64,000 nucleotides of DNA from Rhodospirillum centenum SW (GTDB lineage: Bacteria > Pseudomonadota > Alphaproteobacteria > Azospirillales > Azospirillaceae). Numbering within the stretch: the stretch's first letter is position 1; every line of letters begins with the position of its first letter. Positions 8,242 to 17,962 of this stretch are shown here, in pieces. The position numbers were made by a program, and so were the translations under genes. The notes under the pieces are model-generated. The model was not told the origin of the DNA. It worked only from the letters and a program-made list of their open reading frames with translations, and made no database searches. Location: positions 1,074,501 to 1,138,500 of the forward strand of contig NC_011420.2 of NCBI RefSeq assembly GCF_000016185.1, given 5' to 3'.

Positions 8242-9498
8242 ATGGATTTCGAGTACTCGGACAAGACCAAGGCCCTTCAGGAAAGGCTCTCCCGCTTCAT
8301 GGCGGAGCACCTCTACCCGAACGAGGCGACGCTGTTCGCCCAGGTCGGGCAGAGCGGCGACCGTTGGCAGCCCGTGCCGATGCTGGAGGAGCTGAAGGCG
8401 AAGGCCAAGGCCGAGGGGCTGTGGAACCTGTTCCTGCCGGAAAGCGAGCTGGGGGCGGGGCTGACGAACCTGGAATACGCCCCGCTCTGCGAGATCATGG
8501 GGCGGTCGCACTGGGCGCCGGAGGTCTTCAACTGCTCCGCCCCCGATACCGGCAACATGGAGGTGCTGGTCCGCTATGGCACCCCGGAGCAGAAGAAGCG
8601 CTGGCTGGAGCCGTTGCTGGACGGCTCGATCCGCTCCGGCTTCGCCATGACGGAGCCGGAGGTCGCATCCTCCGACGCGACGAACATCCGGACCGAAATC
8701 CGCCGCGACGGCGACGACTATGTCATCAACGGACGCAAGTGGTGGACCAGCGGGGCCGGCGATCCGCGCTGCAAGGTGCTGATCGTCATGGGCAAGTCCG
8801 ATCCGGACAGCCCCGACCGGCACCGCCAGCAGTCCATGATCCTGGTGCCGATGGACACGCCCGGGATCGACGTGCGCCGCATGCTGCCCGTGTTCGGCTA
8901 TGACGATGCCCCGCACGGCCACGCCGAGATCGTCTTCCGCGACGTCCGTGTGCCCGCGTCGAACATGCTGCTGGGCGAGGGGCGCGGCTTCGAGATCGCG
9001 CAGGGCCGCCTGGGGCCGGGCCGCATCCACCACTGCATGCGCCTGATCGGGCTGGCCGAGCGGGCGCTGGAGCGGATGTGCCGCCGCACCCTGAACCGCA
9101 ACGCCTTCGGCAAGGCGCTGGCGGCGCAGACCGTCTGGCAGGAGCGCATCGCCGAATCGCGGCTGCTGATCGACCAGGCCCGGCTGCTGACGCTGAAGGC
9201 CGCCTACATGATGGACACGGTCGGCAACAAGGTTGCCAGGGCCGAGATCGCCATGATCAAGGTCGTGGCGCCCAACATGGCCTGCAAGGTGATCGACTGG
9301 GCCATCCAGTCCTTCGGCGGTGCCGGTGTGACGGAGGATCACGGCCTCGCCTACGCCTATGCCGGGGCGCGCACCCTGCGGCTGGCGGACGGCCCCGACG
9401 AGGTCCACCGCAACCAGATCGCCAAGCTGGAACTGTCCAAGTACAGCACCCAGGAAGGCAGCCATACCGGCGGCGACGCCGCGGTCAAGGTCGCCTGA
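8242..9498 (+). CDS. Acyl-CoA dehydrogenase family protein (ACAD10/11-like)
   Basis: 418 residues with the three-part acyl-CoA dehydrogenase fold: N-terminal helices, the middle beta domain with [15 protein letters not shown] and the substrate loop [10 protein letters not shown], and the C-terminal FAD-binding helices ([40 protein letters not shown]). The ADGPDEVH ending is characteristic of the long-chain ACAD10/11-type branch. The enzyme would oxidise an acyl-CoA at C2-C3 and pass electrons to ETF. The start ATG has a good GGAGG site 10 nt upstream. It stands alone between a divergent SET gene and a small lipoprotein; no other beta-oxidation gene is nearby. Confidence 0.92.
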   Translation: MDFEYSDKTKALQERLSRFMAEHLYPNEATLFAQVGQSGDRWQPVPMLEELKAKAKAEGLWNLFLPESELGAGLTNLEYAPLCEIMGRSHWAPEVFNCSAPDTGNMEVLVRYGTPEQKKRWLEPLLDGSIRSGFAMTEPEVASSDATNIRTEIRRDGDDYVINGRKWWTSGAGDPRCKVLIVMGKSDPDSPDRHRQQSMILVPMDTPGIDVRRMLPVFGYDDAPHGHAEIVFRDVRVPASNMLLGEGRGFEIAQGRLGPGRIHHCMRLIGLAERALERMCRRTLNRNAFGKALAAQTVWQERIAESRLLIDQARLLTLKAAYMMDTVGNKVARAEIAMIKVVAPNMACKVIDWAIQSFGGAGVTEDHGLAYAYAGARTLRLADGPDEVHRNQIAKLELSKYSTQEGSHTGGDAAVKVA

Positions 9499-9612
9499 CG
9501 GGGGCACCGGAACGGGGCACCACGGGACGGGTATCCCCCTGTGACCGGGCGCACTGACCGGGCCAACGGGGCCGCGTAGGGTCTGCCGCATCATCAACCT
9601 GCGGCACTTCCC

Positions 9613-9855
9613 ATGCGCGGCCCCCTTGCACGTCTTCTCACCTTCGCGGCCCTGCTGGCCCTGGCCGCCTGCGCCGGGACTCCGGCCGGTACGGCCGACC
9701 GAACGACGGCGGAGCATCCGGGCTTCGGCTCCTGCGCCCGGACCGTCCAGGCAGCCTGGCCGGGCGACGAGAACCGGGAGAAACGGGCGCATGAACTGGC
9801 AACCTGCCTGGAGCGCGGCACGGCCCTCCAGGTCGCGGTCGCGGATCGGCCCTGA
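9613..9855 (+). CDS. Small hypothetical lipoprotein
   Basis: 80 residues. The N-terminus is a lipoprotein signal (MRGPLARLLTFAALLALAAC) with lipobox LAAC and Cys at residue 20; Gly follows the next Ala, so outer-membrane sorting is likely. The mature ~60 residues are polar and hold two further Cys (GSCART and LATCLE), which could form a disulphide. No family is recognised. It follows the acyl-CoA dehydrogenase after 114 bp and converges on the nuclease gene. Confidence 0.6.
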   Translation: MRGPLARLLTFAALLALAACAGTPAGTADRTTAEHPGFGSCARTVQAAWPGDENREKRAHELATCLERGTALQVAVADRP

Positions 9856-9876
9856 TCCCGGCGGACAATCCCCGCC

Positions 9877-10845
9877 TCACGCCTCGCTGACGGTCACCGA
9901 CACGGGGAAATGGTCGGCATAGCCGTCCGGATCGTAGCTCTTCGGCTCCGACGGGCGGCCGAACTTCCGGCCGCCGCCCTTGGCGGTGCGCAGGGCCGGC
10001 AAGGCCTCGATCGCCAGCGTCTCTTCCCGCACGGTCAGCGGCGCCCCCCGGCGCAGCAGCCCGCGGGAGACCAGGATCTGGTCCAGCACGTTCGGCTCCC
10101 CGTCATAGACATAGCTGCCGGCCGAACCCAGGAAGCGCCACATCGGGTTGTAGAAGGACTGGCTCTGCGGATGCGTCGCCTTGCTGCGCGCCCGGGTCGC
10201 CAGCGCATAGTCCTGGAGCGAGCGGTTGAACGGCTCGTCGTTGAAGTCGCCCATGGCCAGGATGGCGGTGTCGCGCCCCTTTTCCTCCAGGATGCGCTGG
10301 TGGAAATAGCTCAGGCTCTCCCCGGCCATGATGCGGTAGGGCTCGCTCTCATACGCGCCGCCGCTGCGCGAGGGCCAGTGGTTCACCAGCACCACGATCG
10401 TGTTGCCGCCGGCCACCGTGGTCAGCGTCGCCTGGAGGATGTCGCGCGTGGCCGAGCGGCGGACGATGAAGCGGGAGAAGATCTCGTCCCGGTTCACCGT
10501 GAACAGGGCCCGGTCATAGAGCAGGGCCACGTCGATGCCGCGCCCGTCCTGCCCCTCCGCATGGACGACCCCGTAGTCGCGGCCGGGGCCGAGTGCTGCC
10601 GCCAGCCGGCCCAGCACATGGGCGTTCTCCACCTCTGCCACGCCCAGCACGTCCGGGCCGCGGCCGCCGCCCAGCATCGGGATGACGGCGGCGAGCTGCG
10701 CCAGCTTGCGCGACAGCACCGCTTCGTCCCAGCCCACCAGTTCCCGGGCGATGCGGGAGCGGATGCGCTCCTCCCGCCGGGGCGAATCGGCCACGTCGAA
10801 CAGGTTCTCCACGTTCCAGAAGGCGAAGACATAGTCCCTGGACAT
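9877..10845 (-). CDS. Endonuclease/exonuclease/phosphatase (EEP) family protein
   Basis: 322 residues from the ATG at 10845, which follows a GGAG site. EEP motifs in order: FAFWNVENLFD (Asn metal ligand), GVAEVEN (catalytic Glu), LVNHWPSR, MGDFNDEP (Asp/Asn pair) and ADHFPVSV (catalytic His). These define the DNase I-like phosphodiesterase fold. No signal peptide is evident, so it is probably cytoplasmic. It resembles the nuclease-like proteins annotated as endonucleases in Proteobacteria; the true substrate (DNA, RNA or phospho-lipid head group) cannot be told. It is last in a same-strand group after GFA protein and xthA. Confidence 0.85.
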   Translation of the reverse strand: MSRDYVFAFWNVENLFDVADSPRREERIRSRIARELVGWDEAVLSRKLAQLAAVIPMLGGGRGPDVLGVAEVENAHVLGRLAAALGPGRDYGVVHAEGQDGRGIDVALLYDRALFTVNRDEIFSRFIVRRSATRDILQATLTTVAGGNTIVVLVNHWPSRSGGAYESEPYRIMAGESLSYFHQRILEEKGRDTAILAMGDFNDEPFNRSLQDYALATRARSKATHPQSQSFYNPMWRFLGSAGSYVYDGEPNVLDQILVSRGLLRRGAPLTVREETLAIEALPALRTAKGGGRKFGRPSEPKSYDPDGYADHFPVSVTVSEA

Positions 10846-10909
10846 GGAAAATCTCCAGCCGGTCACGTCCTGCACCAGTTTAGCGCGAAACCCGGGCCGA
10901 CGCCACGGA

Positions 10910-11350
10910 TCAGGGATCGGTCCGGTAGGGGGACCAGTCCGGCCCGTCGTCGGCGTGGCGGGGCAGGCTGTCGGCCGTCTCGAACCAGGGCAGGCGGCTG
11001 GAGGTCCAGATGTGGTAGGCGGGGACCAGGGCCGTGGGGTCGTCCAGGCTGCCCAGGGAGACATCCAGTTCCGGCTCGCCTTCCGTGTAGGCGAAGAAGA
11101 GCTGCGTCCCGCAGGCGGGGCAGAACTGGCGCAGCGCCTTCGGGGAGGAGGCATGGGCCGCCGGTACGCCCCGCGTCAGCCAGACGGAAGCGGCGGGGAA
11201 GGTGGCCCAGGCCATCACCGGCGCACCGGAGGAGCGGCGGCAGGTGCGGCAGTGGCAGTAGGCGACGCCGGTCGGCGCCATCGCGCCCGATATGCGGTAG
11301 CGCACGGCACCGCAGAGACAGCCCCCTTCAAGATCGCCCGTGTCCGCCAT
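10910..11350 (-). CDS. GFA (CENP-V) family zinc protein
   Basis: 146 residues with the two-zinc GFA fold: GGCLCGAVRY, then YCHCRTCRRSSGAP, and later FCPACGTQLFF, i.e. the Cys sets that bind structural and catalytic Zn. The family was named for glutathione-dependent formaldehyde-activating enzyme, but that activity is disputed for most members and the role here is unknown. The start ATG at 11350 begins directly before the first Cys motif; a longer upstream frame has no homology. Confidence 0.88.
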   Translation of the reverse strand: MADTGDLEGGCLCGAVRYRISGAMAPTGVAYCHCRTCRRSSGAPVMAWATFPAASVWLTRGVPAAHASSPKALRQFCPACGTQLFFAYTEGEPELDVSLGSLDDPTALVPAYHIWTSSRLPWFETADSLPRHADDGPDWSPYRTDP

Positions 11351-11417
11351 GCTCTCTGCCCCGTCCTGCGACTGCCGTGTCGTCCCCTGGCACGCCCCCT
11401 GAAAACCCGGCTCCGGA

Positions 11418-12191
11418 TCAGTCGGCCAGGTCGAGCAGGACCGGCGTGTGGTCGGACGCCTTCTCCTGCCCGCGCGGGCTGCGGTCGATGGTACAGCCGG
11501 CCAGCCGGTCGGCCGCCTGCGGCGACAACAGGAAATGGTCGATCCGCAGGCCCAGGTCGCGCGGCCAGGCGCCCGCCTGGTAGTCCCAGAAGGTGTAGGC
11601 ATGGCGGGCGGCGGGATGCAGCGCGCGGAACGCCTCCGTCAGGCCCAGATTCAGGATCTCGCGGAACTTCTCCCGAGTCTCCCGGCGGAACAGGGCGTCC
11701 CCGCTCCAGCCCTCCGGATCGTAGACGTCCTCCGGCGCGGGGATGACGTTGTAGTCCCCGCCCAGGACGAAGGGGACTTCCCGCGCCAGAAGCTCCCCCA
11801 CATGCGCCTTGAGCCGCTCCATCCAGCGCAGCTTGTAAGGGTACTTCTCCGAGCCCACCGGGTTGCCGTTCGGCAGGTAGAGGCTGGCGATGCGCAGACC
11901 GCCGATCGTGCCCTCGACATAGCGGGCCTGAACGTCCTCGGGCTCACCGGGCAGGCGCTCGATCAGATCCTCGACCGGCAGCCGGGAGAGGATCGCCACG
12001 CCGTTGTAGCTCTTCTGCCCGACGGCGTGGACACGGTAGCCGAGCGGCTCGAACTCCAGCGCCGGGAAGGAGGCCGTCTCGCACTTGATCTCCTGCAACA
12101 GCACCACGTCGGGGGCCGCGGCGTTCAGCCAGGACAGCACGTTGGGCAGGCGGGCCTTGACGGAATTGACGTTCCAGGTGGCGATCTTCAC
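11418..12191 (-). CDS. xthA: Exodeoxyribonuclease III (AP endonuclease)
   Basis: 257 residues. The start is GTG at 12191 with AAGGA 6-8 nt upstream, giving the canonical KIATWNVNSVKARL N-terminus; an upstream ATG would add 16 non-homologous residues. Active-site motifs: LQEIK (Glu), LGGDYNVIP (Asp, Asn), WDYQAGAWPRDLGLRIDHFLLSP and SDHTPV (His). The enzyme cleaves DNA 5' to abasic sites and removes 3' blocks in base-excision repair, and also works as a 3'-5' exonuclease. It is followed on the same strand by the GFA and EEP genes and preceded by erpA. Confidence 0.95.
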   Translation of the reverse strand: MKIATWNVNSVKARLPNVLSWLNAAAPDVVLLQEIKCETASFPALEFEPLGYRVHAVGQKSYNGVAILSRLPVEDLIERLPGEPEDVQARYVEGTIGGLRIASLYLPNGNPVGSEKYPYKLRWMERLKAHVGELLAREVPFVLGGDYNVIPAPEDVYDPEGWSGDALFRRETREKFREILNLGLTEAFRALHPAARHAYTFWDYQAGAWPRDLGLRIDHFLLSPQAADRLAGCTIDRSPRGQEKASDHTPVLLDLAD

Positions 12192-12263
12192 GGCGCTTCC
12201 TTGAGGGCGCGGGGACCGGGACGGCACTGCGGCCGGCACGGGCAGAGGAAGGGGCTGAGGGGG

Positions 12264-12650
12264 TCAGAGCGAGAAGGAGGAGCCGCAGCCGCAGGAGGAG
12301 GAGGCGTTCGGGTTGTTGATCCGGAAGGCCGAGCCCATCAGATCCTCGACATAATCGACCTCCGCTCCGGCCAGCAGATCGAGCGAGACCTCATCCACCA
12401 CGAGGCGGGAACCGTCCCGCTCGTAGACATGGTCGTCGTCGTTCGTGCTGTCGTCGAAGGAGAAGCCATACTGGAAGCCCGAACAGCCGCCGCCCGATAC
12501 CGACAGGCGCAGCATCAGGGCGGGGTTGCCCTCCTGCTGCGCCAGATGCGCGATCCGCCGGGCCGCACTGGCCGTCAGCAGAACGCGCCGCCCGGACGGG
12601 GCGGCGGGCGGGGTGGGGGATGCGGGTCCGTGGGTCGCCAGGGTTGCCAT
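12264..12650 (-). CDS. erpA: Iron-sulfur cluster insertion protein, ErpA/IscA type
   Basis: 128 residues. An A-type carrier domain follows a 20-residue low-complexity N-terminus: [11 protein letters not shown], then [12 protein letters not shown], and C-terminal [14 protein letters not shown], giving the three conserved Cys that hold the Fe-S cluster. Such proteins deliver [2Fe-2S] or [4Fe-4S] clusters to apo-enzymes. It is divergent from dgt, an arrangement (erpA-dgt-argS) I recall as usual in alphaproteobacteria. Confidence 0.93.
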   Translation of the reverse strand: MATLATHGPASPTPPAAPSGRRVLLTASAARRIAHLAQQEGNPALMLRLSVSGGGCSGFQYGFSFDDSTNDDDHVYERDGSRLVVDEVSLDLLAGAEVDYVEDLMGSAFRINNPNASSSCGCGSSFSL

Positions 12651-12791
12651 GAGCCGGTTCCGTCTCGTCGCTACTGGACAAACTGTCGCTGACTATGTAA
12701 GCGCCGAATTGCGTTCCGTCAAAGCGCGGCCGGCGGATCTGGTCCGTACCCCGGTCGCGGATGAGAACCCGGCACTCCCGAGGAGGCAGCC

Positions 12792-14114
12792 ATGATGCGC
12801 TGGAAGAGCCTGCTGTCGCGCAAGCGGCTCGCCAAGCCTGTCCGCGATCCGGAGCTGCCCTATCGCAGTGCCTTCGAGATCGACATCGACCGCATCACCT
12901 TTTCCACCAGCTTCCGCCGGCTGTCGGACAAGCAGCAGGTCCACGGCATCGGCGGTTCCGATTATGTCCGCTCCCGCCTGACCCACTCCATGGAGGCGGC
13001 CCGGGTGGGACGCTCGCTGGGCACCTGGGCGGGGCGGGAGATCGTGGAGCGCTACGGCGGGGAGGAGGTCGGGGCGACCCCCTTCGACATCGGCCATGTC
13101 GTGGCTGCGGCGGCACTGGCCCACGATCTGGGCACGCCCTGCTTCGCCCATACCGGCGAGGACATCGTCTCCGACTGGTTCCGGGGCAGTGCCGTGGGCC
13201 GCGAGATCCTGTCCGGCCTGCCGGAGCAGCAGCGCAACGAGCTGCGCCATTTCGAGGGCAACGCCCAGGGCTTCCGGGTGCTGACCCGGCTCCAGGGCTG
13301 GCGGGCCACGGGCGGGTTGCAGCTCACGGCCGCCACGCTGGCGGCCTACAGCAAGTATCCCTGGAGCGCGCCCGGTGATGACGGCCGTCCGCGGCCGCAC
13401 CCGCGCAAGTACGGCTTCTTCGGCAGCGAGCGTGCGCTGTTCCGGGAGATGGCGGAGGAGGTCGGGCTGATCCCGACCGGCGACGATACCTGGTGCCGCC
13501 ACCCGCTCGCCTATCTGGTGGAGGCGGCGGACGATGCCTGCTACCGCGTCGTCGATATCGAGGACGCGGTGAAGATGCGGATGCTGAGCTTCGCCGACGC
13601 CGAATCCCTGCTGGCGCCGCTGGTCGTGGTGGACCGGCAGGAATATGACGAGATCGACGACGAGGACCGCCGGCTGATCTACCTGCGCGCCCGCGCCATC
13701 GACCGGCTTGTCCATGACGCCGCGGAGATGTTCCTGGAGCGCCTGCCGGAACTGATGCAGGGCAGGCCGTGCCCGGCGCTCCTGCACATGACGGAGCGGG
13801 CGACCGCACTCCAGGCCATCGAGCAGATCAGCTACACCCGCATCTACCGCGGCCAGCAGCGCTGCGAGACGGACATCGTCGCCGCCCGCACCATCACCAC
13901 GCTGCTGGACGCCTTCGGCGAGGCCCTGCTGGCGCGGGAGGATGCCGGCCCCGGGGCGGACCTGCCACGGCGTTTCGCGTCGCTGCTGGAGACGATGCCG
14001 ACGATCCGGCAGATGCCCTATGACCGCCCGTCCTGGGTGCGGGGGCTGGTGGACTACATCGCCGGCATGACGGACCGCTTCGCCCTGCGTCAGGCGCAAC
14101 TCATTGCCGGGTGA
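12792..14114 (+). CDS. dgt: Deoxyguanosinetriphosphate triphosphohydrolase-like protein
   Basis: 440 residues of the dGTPase HD superfamily. The HD motif is visible: RSRLTHSMEAARVGRSLG for the first His and AAALAHDLGTPCFAHTGE for the HD pair; a later Asp lies in VEAADDACYRVVDIED. Family members split dNTPs (dGTP best known) into nucleoside and triphosphate and so control dNTP pools. The start ATG follows GAGGAGG. The gene is 133 bp upstream of argS. Confidence 0.93.
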   Translation: MMRWKSLLSRKRLAKPVRDPELPYRSAFEIDIDRITFSTSFRRLSDKQQVHGIGGSDYVRSRLTHSMEAARVGRSLGTWAGREIVERYGGEEVGATPFDIGHVVAAAALAHDLGTPCFAHTGEDIVSDWFRGSAVGREILSGLPEQQRNELRHFEGNAQGFRVLTRLQGWRATGGLQLTAATLAAYSKYPWSAPGDDGRPRPHPRKYGFFGSERALFREMAEEVGLIPTGDDTWCRHPLAYLVEAADDACYRVVDIEDAVKMRMLSFADAESLLAPLVVVDRQEYDEIDDEDRRLIYLRARAIDRLVHDAAEMFLERLPELMQGRPCPALLHMTERATALQAIEQISYTRIYRGQQRCETDIVAARTITTLLDAFGEALLAREDAGPGADLPRRFASLLETMPTIRQMPYDRPSWVRGLVDYIAGMTDRFALRQAQLIAG

Positions 14115-14247
14115 GGCCGGGCCGGACGGGGCGGTCACCGCAAGGCCCCTGTGCGCGTGCGAAGGGATGCGCTAGGGTGCGCAGCCTGAAGGGTGGGTGG
14201 CGGCACGCCGGCGCCTACGGAACCCAGTTCTGCGTCCGATCGGAAAA

Positions 14248-16002
14248 ATGAACGTATTCAAAGATTTCGAGGCCAAGATCAAGGCCGCGCTTGAAGAGCT
14301 GATGGCGGACGGGTCGCTGCCGCAGGGTCTGGACCTTTCCCGCGTGACGGTCGAGCCGCCGCGCGATCCGAGCCATGGCGATGTCTCCACCAATGCCGCC
14401 ATGGTGCTGGCGAAGCCGGCCGGCAAGCCGCCGCGGTCCATCGCGGAGGCGCTGGTGGCGCGGCTGCGCAGCGTGGCCGACGTGACGGCGGCGGAGGTCG
14501 CGGGGCCGGGCTTCGTCAATCTGCGCATGGCGCCGGACTACTGGTGCCGCCGGCTGAGCGACGTGCTGGTGGCCGGCGTCACCTACGGCGCCAGCACGAT
14601 GGGCAACGGCAGCCGGGTCAATGTCGAATACGTCTCCGCCAACCCGACCGGGCCGCTGCATGCCGCCCATGCCCGCGGCGCCGTCGTCGGCGACGCGCTG
14701 GCGGCTCTGCTGGAGAAGGCGGGCTTCGAGGTCACGCGCGAGTACTACATCAACGACGCCGGCGCCCAGGTCGAGGTGCTGGGACGCTCCACCTACCTGC
14801 GTTACCGCGAGGCGGTGACGGGGGAGGAGGCGAGCATCCCCGCGGGCCTCTATCCGGGCGAGTATCTGAAGGAAGTCGGGCAGGCCATCGCCCGGCGCGA
14901 CGGCGACCGCTGGCTCACGGCGCCGGAGGCCGAGTGGCTGCCGGTGATGCGCGACTTCGCCGTCGGGATGATCATGGGCTGGATCAAGGAGGACCTCGCC
15001 TCCATGAACATCCACCATGATGTCTTCACCTCCGAGCGGGCGCTGGTGCAGAGCGGGGCGGTGGACGCCGCGCTCCAGACCCTGCGCGATCAGGACCTGA
15101 TCTATGTCGGCGTGCTGGAGCCGCCCAAGGGCAAGAAGCCGGACGACTGGGAACCGCGGCCGCAGACCCTGTTCAAGGCCACGCAGTTCGGCGACGACGT
15201 GGACCGGCCGTTGCAGAAGTCGGACGGGAGCTGGACCTACTTCGCCAACGACATCGCCTACCACTACGACAAGGCGCGCCGCGGCAGCCCCACCCTGATC
15301 GACGTCTGGGGGGCGGACCATGGCGGCTATGTCAAGCGGATGGAGGCGGCGGTGAAGGCCGTCACCGGCGGCGCTGGCGTACTGGACGTGAAGATCTGCC
15401 AGCTCGTCCACCTGCTGGAGAACGGCCAGCCGGTGAAGATGTCCAAGCGCGCCGGCACCTTCGTCACCCTGCGCGACGTGATGGAGGCGGTCGGCCGCGA
15501 CGTGGTCCGCTTCATCATGCTGACCCGGCGCAACGACCAGACGCTGGAGTTCGACTACGCCAAGGTCACGGAGCAGTCGAAGGACAACCCGGTCTTCTAT
15601 GTGCAGTACGCCCATGCCCGCTGCCGCTCCGTCCTGCGGCACGCGGAGGAGGCGCATCCGGACTGGGACATCACCGGCCCGGCGCTTGCCGGGGTGGATC
15701 TTGCGCGGCTGTCCGCGCCGGAGGAGATCGAGCTGATCCGCCAGATGCTGTCCTGGCCGCGCCAGATCGAGGCCGCGGCGGAGGCGCACGAACCCCACCG
15801 CGTCGCGTTCTACCTGTACGACCTCGCCTCCGCCTTCCACGCCCTCTGGAACAAGGGCAAGGACGACGCCACCCTGCGCTTCCTGATCGAGTCCGACCCC
15901 GAGCTGACCAAGGCGCGGCTGGCGCTGGTGAAGGCGGTGTCCATCGTGATCGCCTCCGGCCTCCAGGTGATGGGGGTCGTGCCGGTCGAGGAAATGCGCT
16001 GA
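14248..16002 (+). CDS. argS: Arginyl-tRNA synthetase
   Basis: 584 residues from the ATG at 14248 (an upstream in-frame start adds 17 unrelated residues). Class I synthetase motifs: [19 protein letters not shown] is the HIGH region, and [12 protein letters not shown] is KMSK. The N-terminal Add1 domain and C-terminal DALR anticodon domain ([13 protein letters not shown], ending [11 protein letters not shown]) are present, and the length fits the family. It charges tRNA-Arg in the cytoplasm. The next gene, a SPOR protein, starts 12 bp after its stop, so the pair is probably one transcript. Confidence 0.97.
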   Translation: MNVFKDFEAKIKAALEELMADGSLPQGLDLSRVTVEPPRDPSHGDVSTNAAMVLAKPAGKPPRSIAEALVARLRSVADVTAAEVAGPGFVNLRMAPDYWCRRLSDVLVAGVTYGASTMGNGSRVNVEYVSANPTGPLHAAHARGAVVGDALAALLEKAGFEVTREYYINDAGAQVEVLGRSTYLRYREAVTGEEASIPAGLYPGEYLKEVGQAIARRDGDRWLTAPEAEWLPVMRDFAVGMIMGWIKEDLASMNIHHDVFTSERALVQSGAVDAALQTLRDQDLIYVGVLEPPKGKKPDDWEPRPQTLFKATQFGDDVDRPLQKSDGSWTYFANDIAYHYDKARRGSPTLIDVWGADHGGYVKRMEAAVKAVTGGAGVLDVKICQLVHLLENGQPVKMSKRAGTFVTLRDVMEAVGRDVVRFIMLTRRNDQTLEFDYAKVTEQSKDNPVFYVQYAHARCRSVLRHAEEAHPDWDITGPALAGVDLARLSAPEEIELIRQMLSWPRQIEAAAEAHEPHRVAFYLYDLASAFHALWNKGKDDATLRFLIESDPELTKARLALVKAVSIVIASGLQVMGVVPVEEMR

Positions 16003-16014
16003 GGACCCCGAGCC

Positions 16015-16935
16015 ATGTCCATGCATGACGACGACCAGTATCCGCGGGACCAGTATCCGCGCGACGACTACCGGGCGGACCAGGGCTACTACCGGCGCGA
16101 CAGCGCCGACGGCTACGGTTACGGCTACGAGGCCGAAACGCCCCCGCGGCGCCGGCTGACCAGCATCCTGGTCGTCGCGCTCGGCGTCGGCGCCTTCGGC
16201 GGCATCATCTGGTACGCCTACAGCCAGGGCATGCGGGCCGGCAGCGAGAGCGTCGCTCCCGTCCTGCGTGCCGACGCAGGGCCGACGAAGGTGCGCCCCG
16301 AACAGCCCGGCGGCATGCAGGTCCCGCATCAGGACAAGCTCGTCTACGACCGGCTGAACCCTTCGGCCGCACCCGAACCGGGCGTCGAGCGGCTGCTGCC
16401 GCCGCCGGAGGCCCCGCTGGACCGGCCGCGTCCGCCCGAGCCGCAACCCGACCCCGCCGCTCTGGCGGAGGGCGACCCCGGGCTTGCCGAGCCGCCGGCC
16501 TCGGCCGCCCTGACGGAGGAACCGGAGGAGGTGCCGGCGCAGGAACCCGCTCCCGCGCCGCTGCCGCCCCCTGCGGCAGCCCGCCAGCCGGTCGCCCCGC
16601 CGCCTGTCGCCACGGCCCCCGCAGCTCCCCCGCCCAAGGCAACGCCGGCTCCGGCGACCGTGGCACCTGCCGCACCGCCCGCTCCGGTCACGGGCGGCGT
16701 GCGTGTGCAGATCGCCGCCGTGGACAGCGAGGCCAAGGCGCAGTCGGAATGGAGCCGCCTGCAGAAGCGCTATGCGGCCCAGCTCGGCGGGCTGGGCGTG
16801 CGCTATGTGCGGGCCGATCTCGGCGCCAAGGGCACCTTCTACCGCATCCAGGCCGGTCCCGTTGAGGACAGCCGGGCCCGCGAGATCTGCACCCAGCTCA
16901 AGGCCCAGAATGTCGGCTGCATCATCGTCAAGTGA
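16015..16935 (+). CDS. SPOR-domain cell-division/envelope protein
   Basis: 306 residues: an acidic/Tyr-rich cytoplasmic N-terminus with the short repeat DQYPRDQYPRDD, one membrane helix at about residues 49-67 (SILVVALGVGAFGGIIW), a long Pro/Ala-rich periplasmic linker (about 100-225), and a C-terminal SPOR domain (VRVQIAAVDSEAKAQSEWSRL to CTQLKAQNVGCIIVK). SPOR domains bind glycan strands stripped of peptides at the division septum. The topology matches FtsN-like proteins, so a role at the septum is likely. It is translationally coupled to nagZ, which starts inside its last codons. Confidence 0.9.
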   Translation: MSMHDDDQYPRDQYPRDDYRADQGYYRRDSADGYGYGYEAETPPRRRLTSILVVALGVGAFGGIIWYAYSQGMRAGSESVAPVLRADAGPTKVRPEQPGGMQVPHQDKLVYDRLNPSAAPEPGVERLLPPPEAPLDRPRPPEPQPDPAALAEGDPGLAEPPASAALTEEPEEVPAQEPAPAPLPPPAAARQPVAPPPVATAPAAPPPKATPAPATVAPAAPPAPVTGGVRVQIAAVDSEAKAQSEWSRLQKRYAAQLGGLGVRYVRADLGAKGTFYRIQAGPVEDSRAREICTQLKAQNVGCIIVK

Positions 16936-17959
16936 GCCCCCGCGTCGGCCGCTGGCGGTCGCCTTCGGCTGCGCCGGCCCCGACCTGACGGCGCAGGAGC
17001 GGGCCTTCTTCCGTGAGGCCGATCCCTTCGGGTTCATCCTGTTCCGACGCAATGCGGAGACGCCGGAGCAGGTCCGCCGCCTGACCGGCGACCTGCGCGA
17101 TGCCGTGGGCCGCGACGCCCCCGTCCTGATCGACCAGGAGGGCGGGCGTGTGGCCCGGCTGCGCCCGCCGCACTGGCCGGAGTTCCCCGCAGCCCGCCGC
17201 ATCGGCGATCTGGCGGAGCGCGACCCGGAGGCGGGCGCACGCGCGGCCTGGCTGGACGGCCGCCTGCTGGCGCACATGCTGGCCGATGTCGGCATCGACG
17301 TGGACTGCGCACCCGTGGCCGACCTGCCTGTGCCGGGGTCGCATGACGTGATCGGCGACCGTGCCTTCGGTGCCGATCCGGGGCTGGTCGCCCGGCTGGC
17401 GCGGGCGCAGGCGGAGGGGCTGCTGGCCGGCGGCGTCCTGCCGGTGGTGAAGCACCTGCCGGGCCACGGACGGGCCAGTGCCGACAGCCACAGGGAACTG
17501 CCGGTGGTGACGGCGGAGCGGGCGGTGCTGGAGGCGACGGATTTCGCCCCCTTCCGGGCGCTTTCCGATCTGCCCTGCGGGATGGCGGCCCATGTCGTCT
17601 ACACCGCCGTCGATCCGGCCATGCCGGCCAGCACCTCGGCCGCGGTGATCAGGACCGTCATCCGGGGCTGGATCGGCTTCCAGGGGCTGCTGTTCAGCGA
17701 CGACCTGTCCATGCAGGCGCTCAGCGGTGGCCCGGGCGAGCGGGCCCGGGCCGTGCTCGCCGGCGGCTGCGATGTCGCCTTGCACTGCAACGGCGTTCTT
17801 GCGGAGATGCTCGAAATCGCGGCCGCGGCTCCCCATCTGAGTGAGGCCGGTGCCGTGCGCTGGGGCCGCGCGGCGGCCCTGCGCGATGCGGTCGAACCGG
17901 CCGATGCCGGTGCCCTGCGCCGGGAGTTCGACGCCCTGCTGGCCGCGCGGATCGCCTGA
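16910..17959 (+). CDS. nagZ: Beta-N-acetylhexosaminidase (NagZ)
   Basis: 349 residues of glycoside hydrolase family 3: DQEGGRVARL, GVLPVVKHLPGHGRASADSHRELPVV (the NagZ signature with the catalytic His loop), AAHVVYTAVDP and FSDDLSMQAL with the nucleophile Asp. NagZ removes GlcNAc from anhydro-muropeptides in peptidoglycan recycling and can feed ampC induction. No start codon lies between the SPOR stop and the homology, so I chose the ATG at 16910, which overlaps the SPOR gene by 26 nt and has AAGG upstream. Coupling to a septal SPOR protein fits a cell-wall theme. Confidence 0.93.
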   Translation: MSAASSSSEPPRRPLAVAFGCAGPDLTAQERAFFREADPFGFILFRRNAETPEQVRRLTGDLRDAVGRDAPVLIDQEGGRVARLRPPHWPEFPAARRIGDLAERDPEAGARAAWLDGRLLAHMLADVGIDVDCAPVADLPVPGSHDVIGDRAFGADPGLVARLARAQAEGLLAGGVLPVVKHLPGHGRASADSHRELPVVTAERAVLEATDFAPFRALSDLPCGMAAHVVYTAVDPAMPASTSAAVIRTVIRGWIGFQGLLFSDDLSMQALSGGPGERARAVLAGGCDVALHCNGVLAEMLEIAAAAPHLSEAGAVRWGRAAALRDAVEPADAGALRREFDALLAARIA

Positions 17960-17962
17960 GAC

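Noticed and set aside
14215-17295. Long antisense frame opposite argS and the SPOR gene
   Set aside because: Same cause; composition is His/Arg/Gly/Ala shadow and no ribosome site is present.
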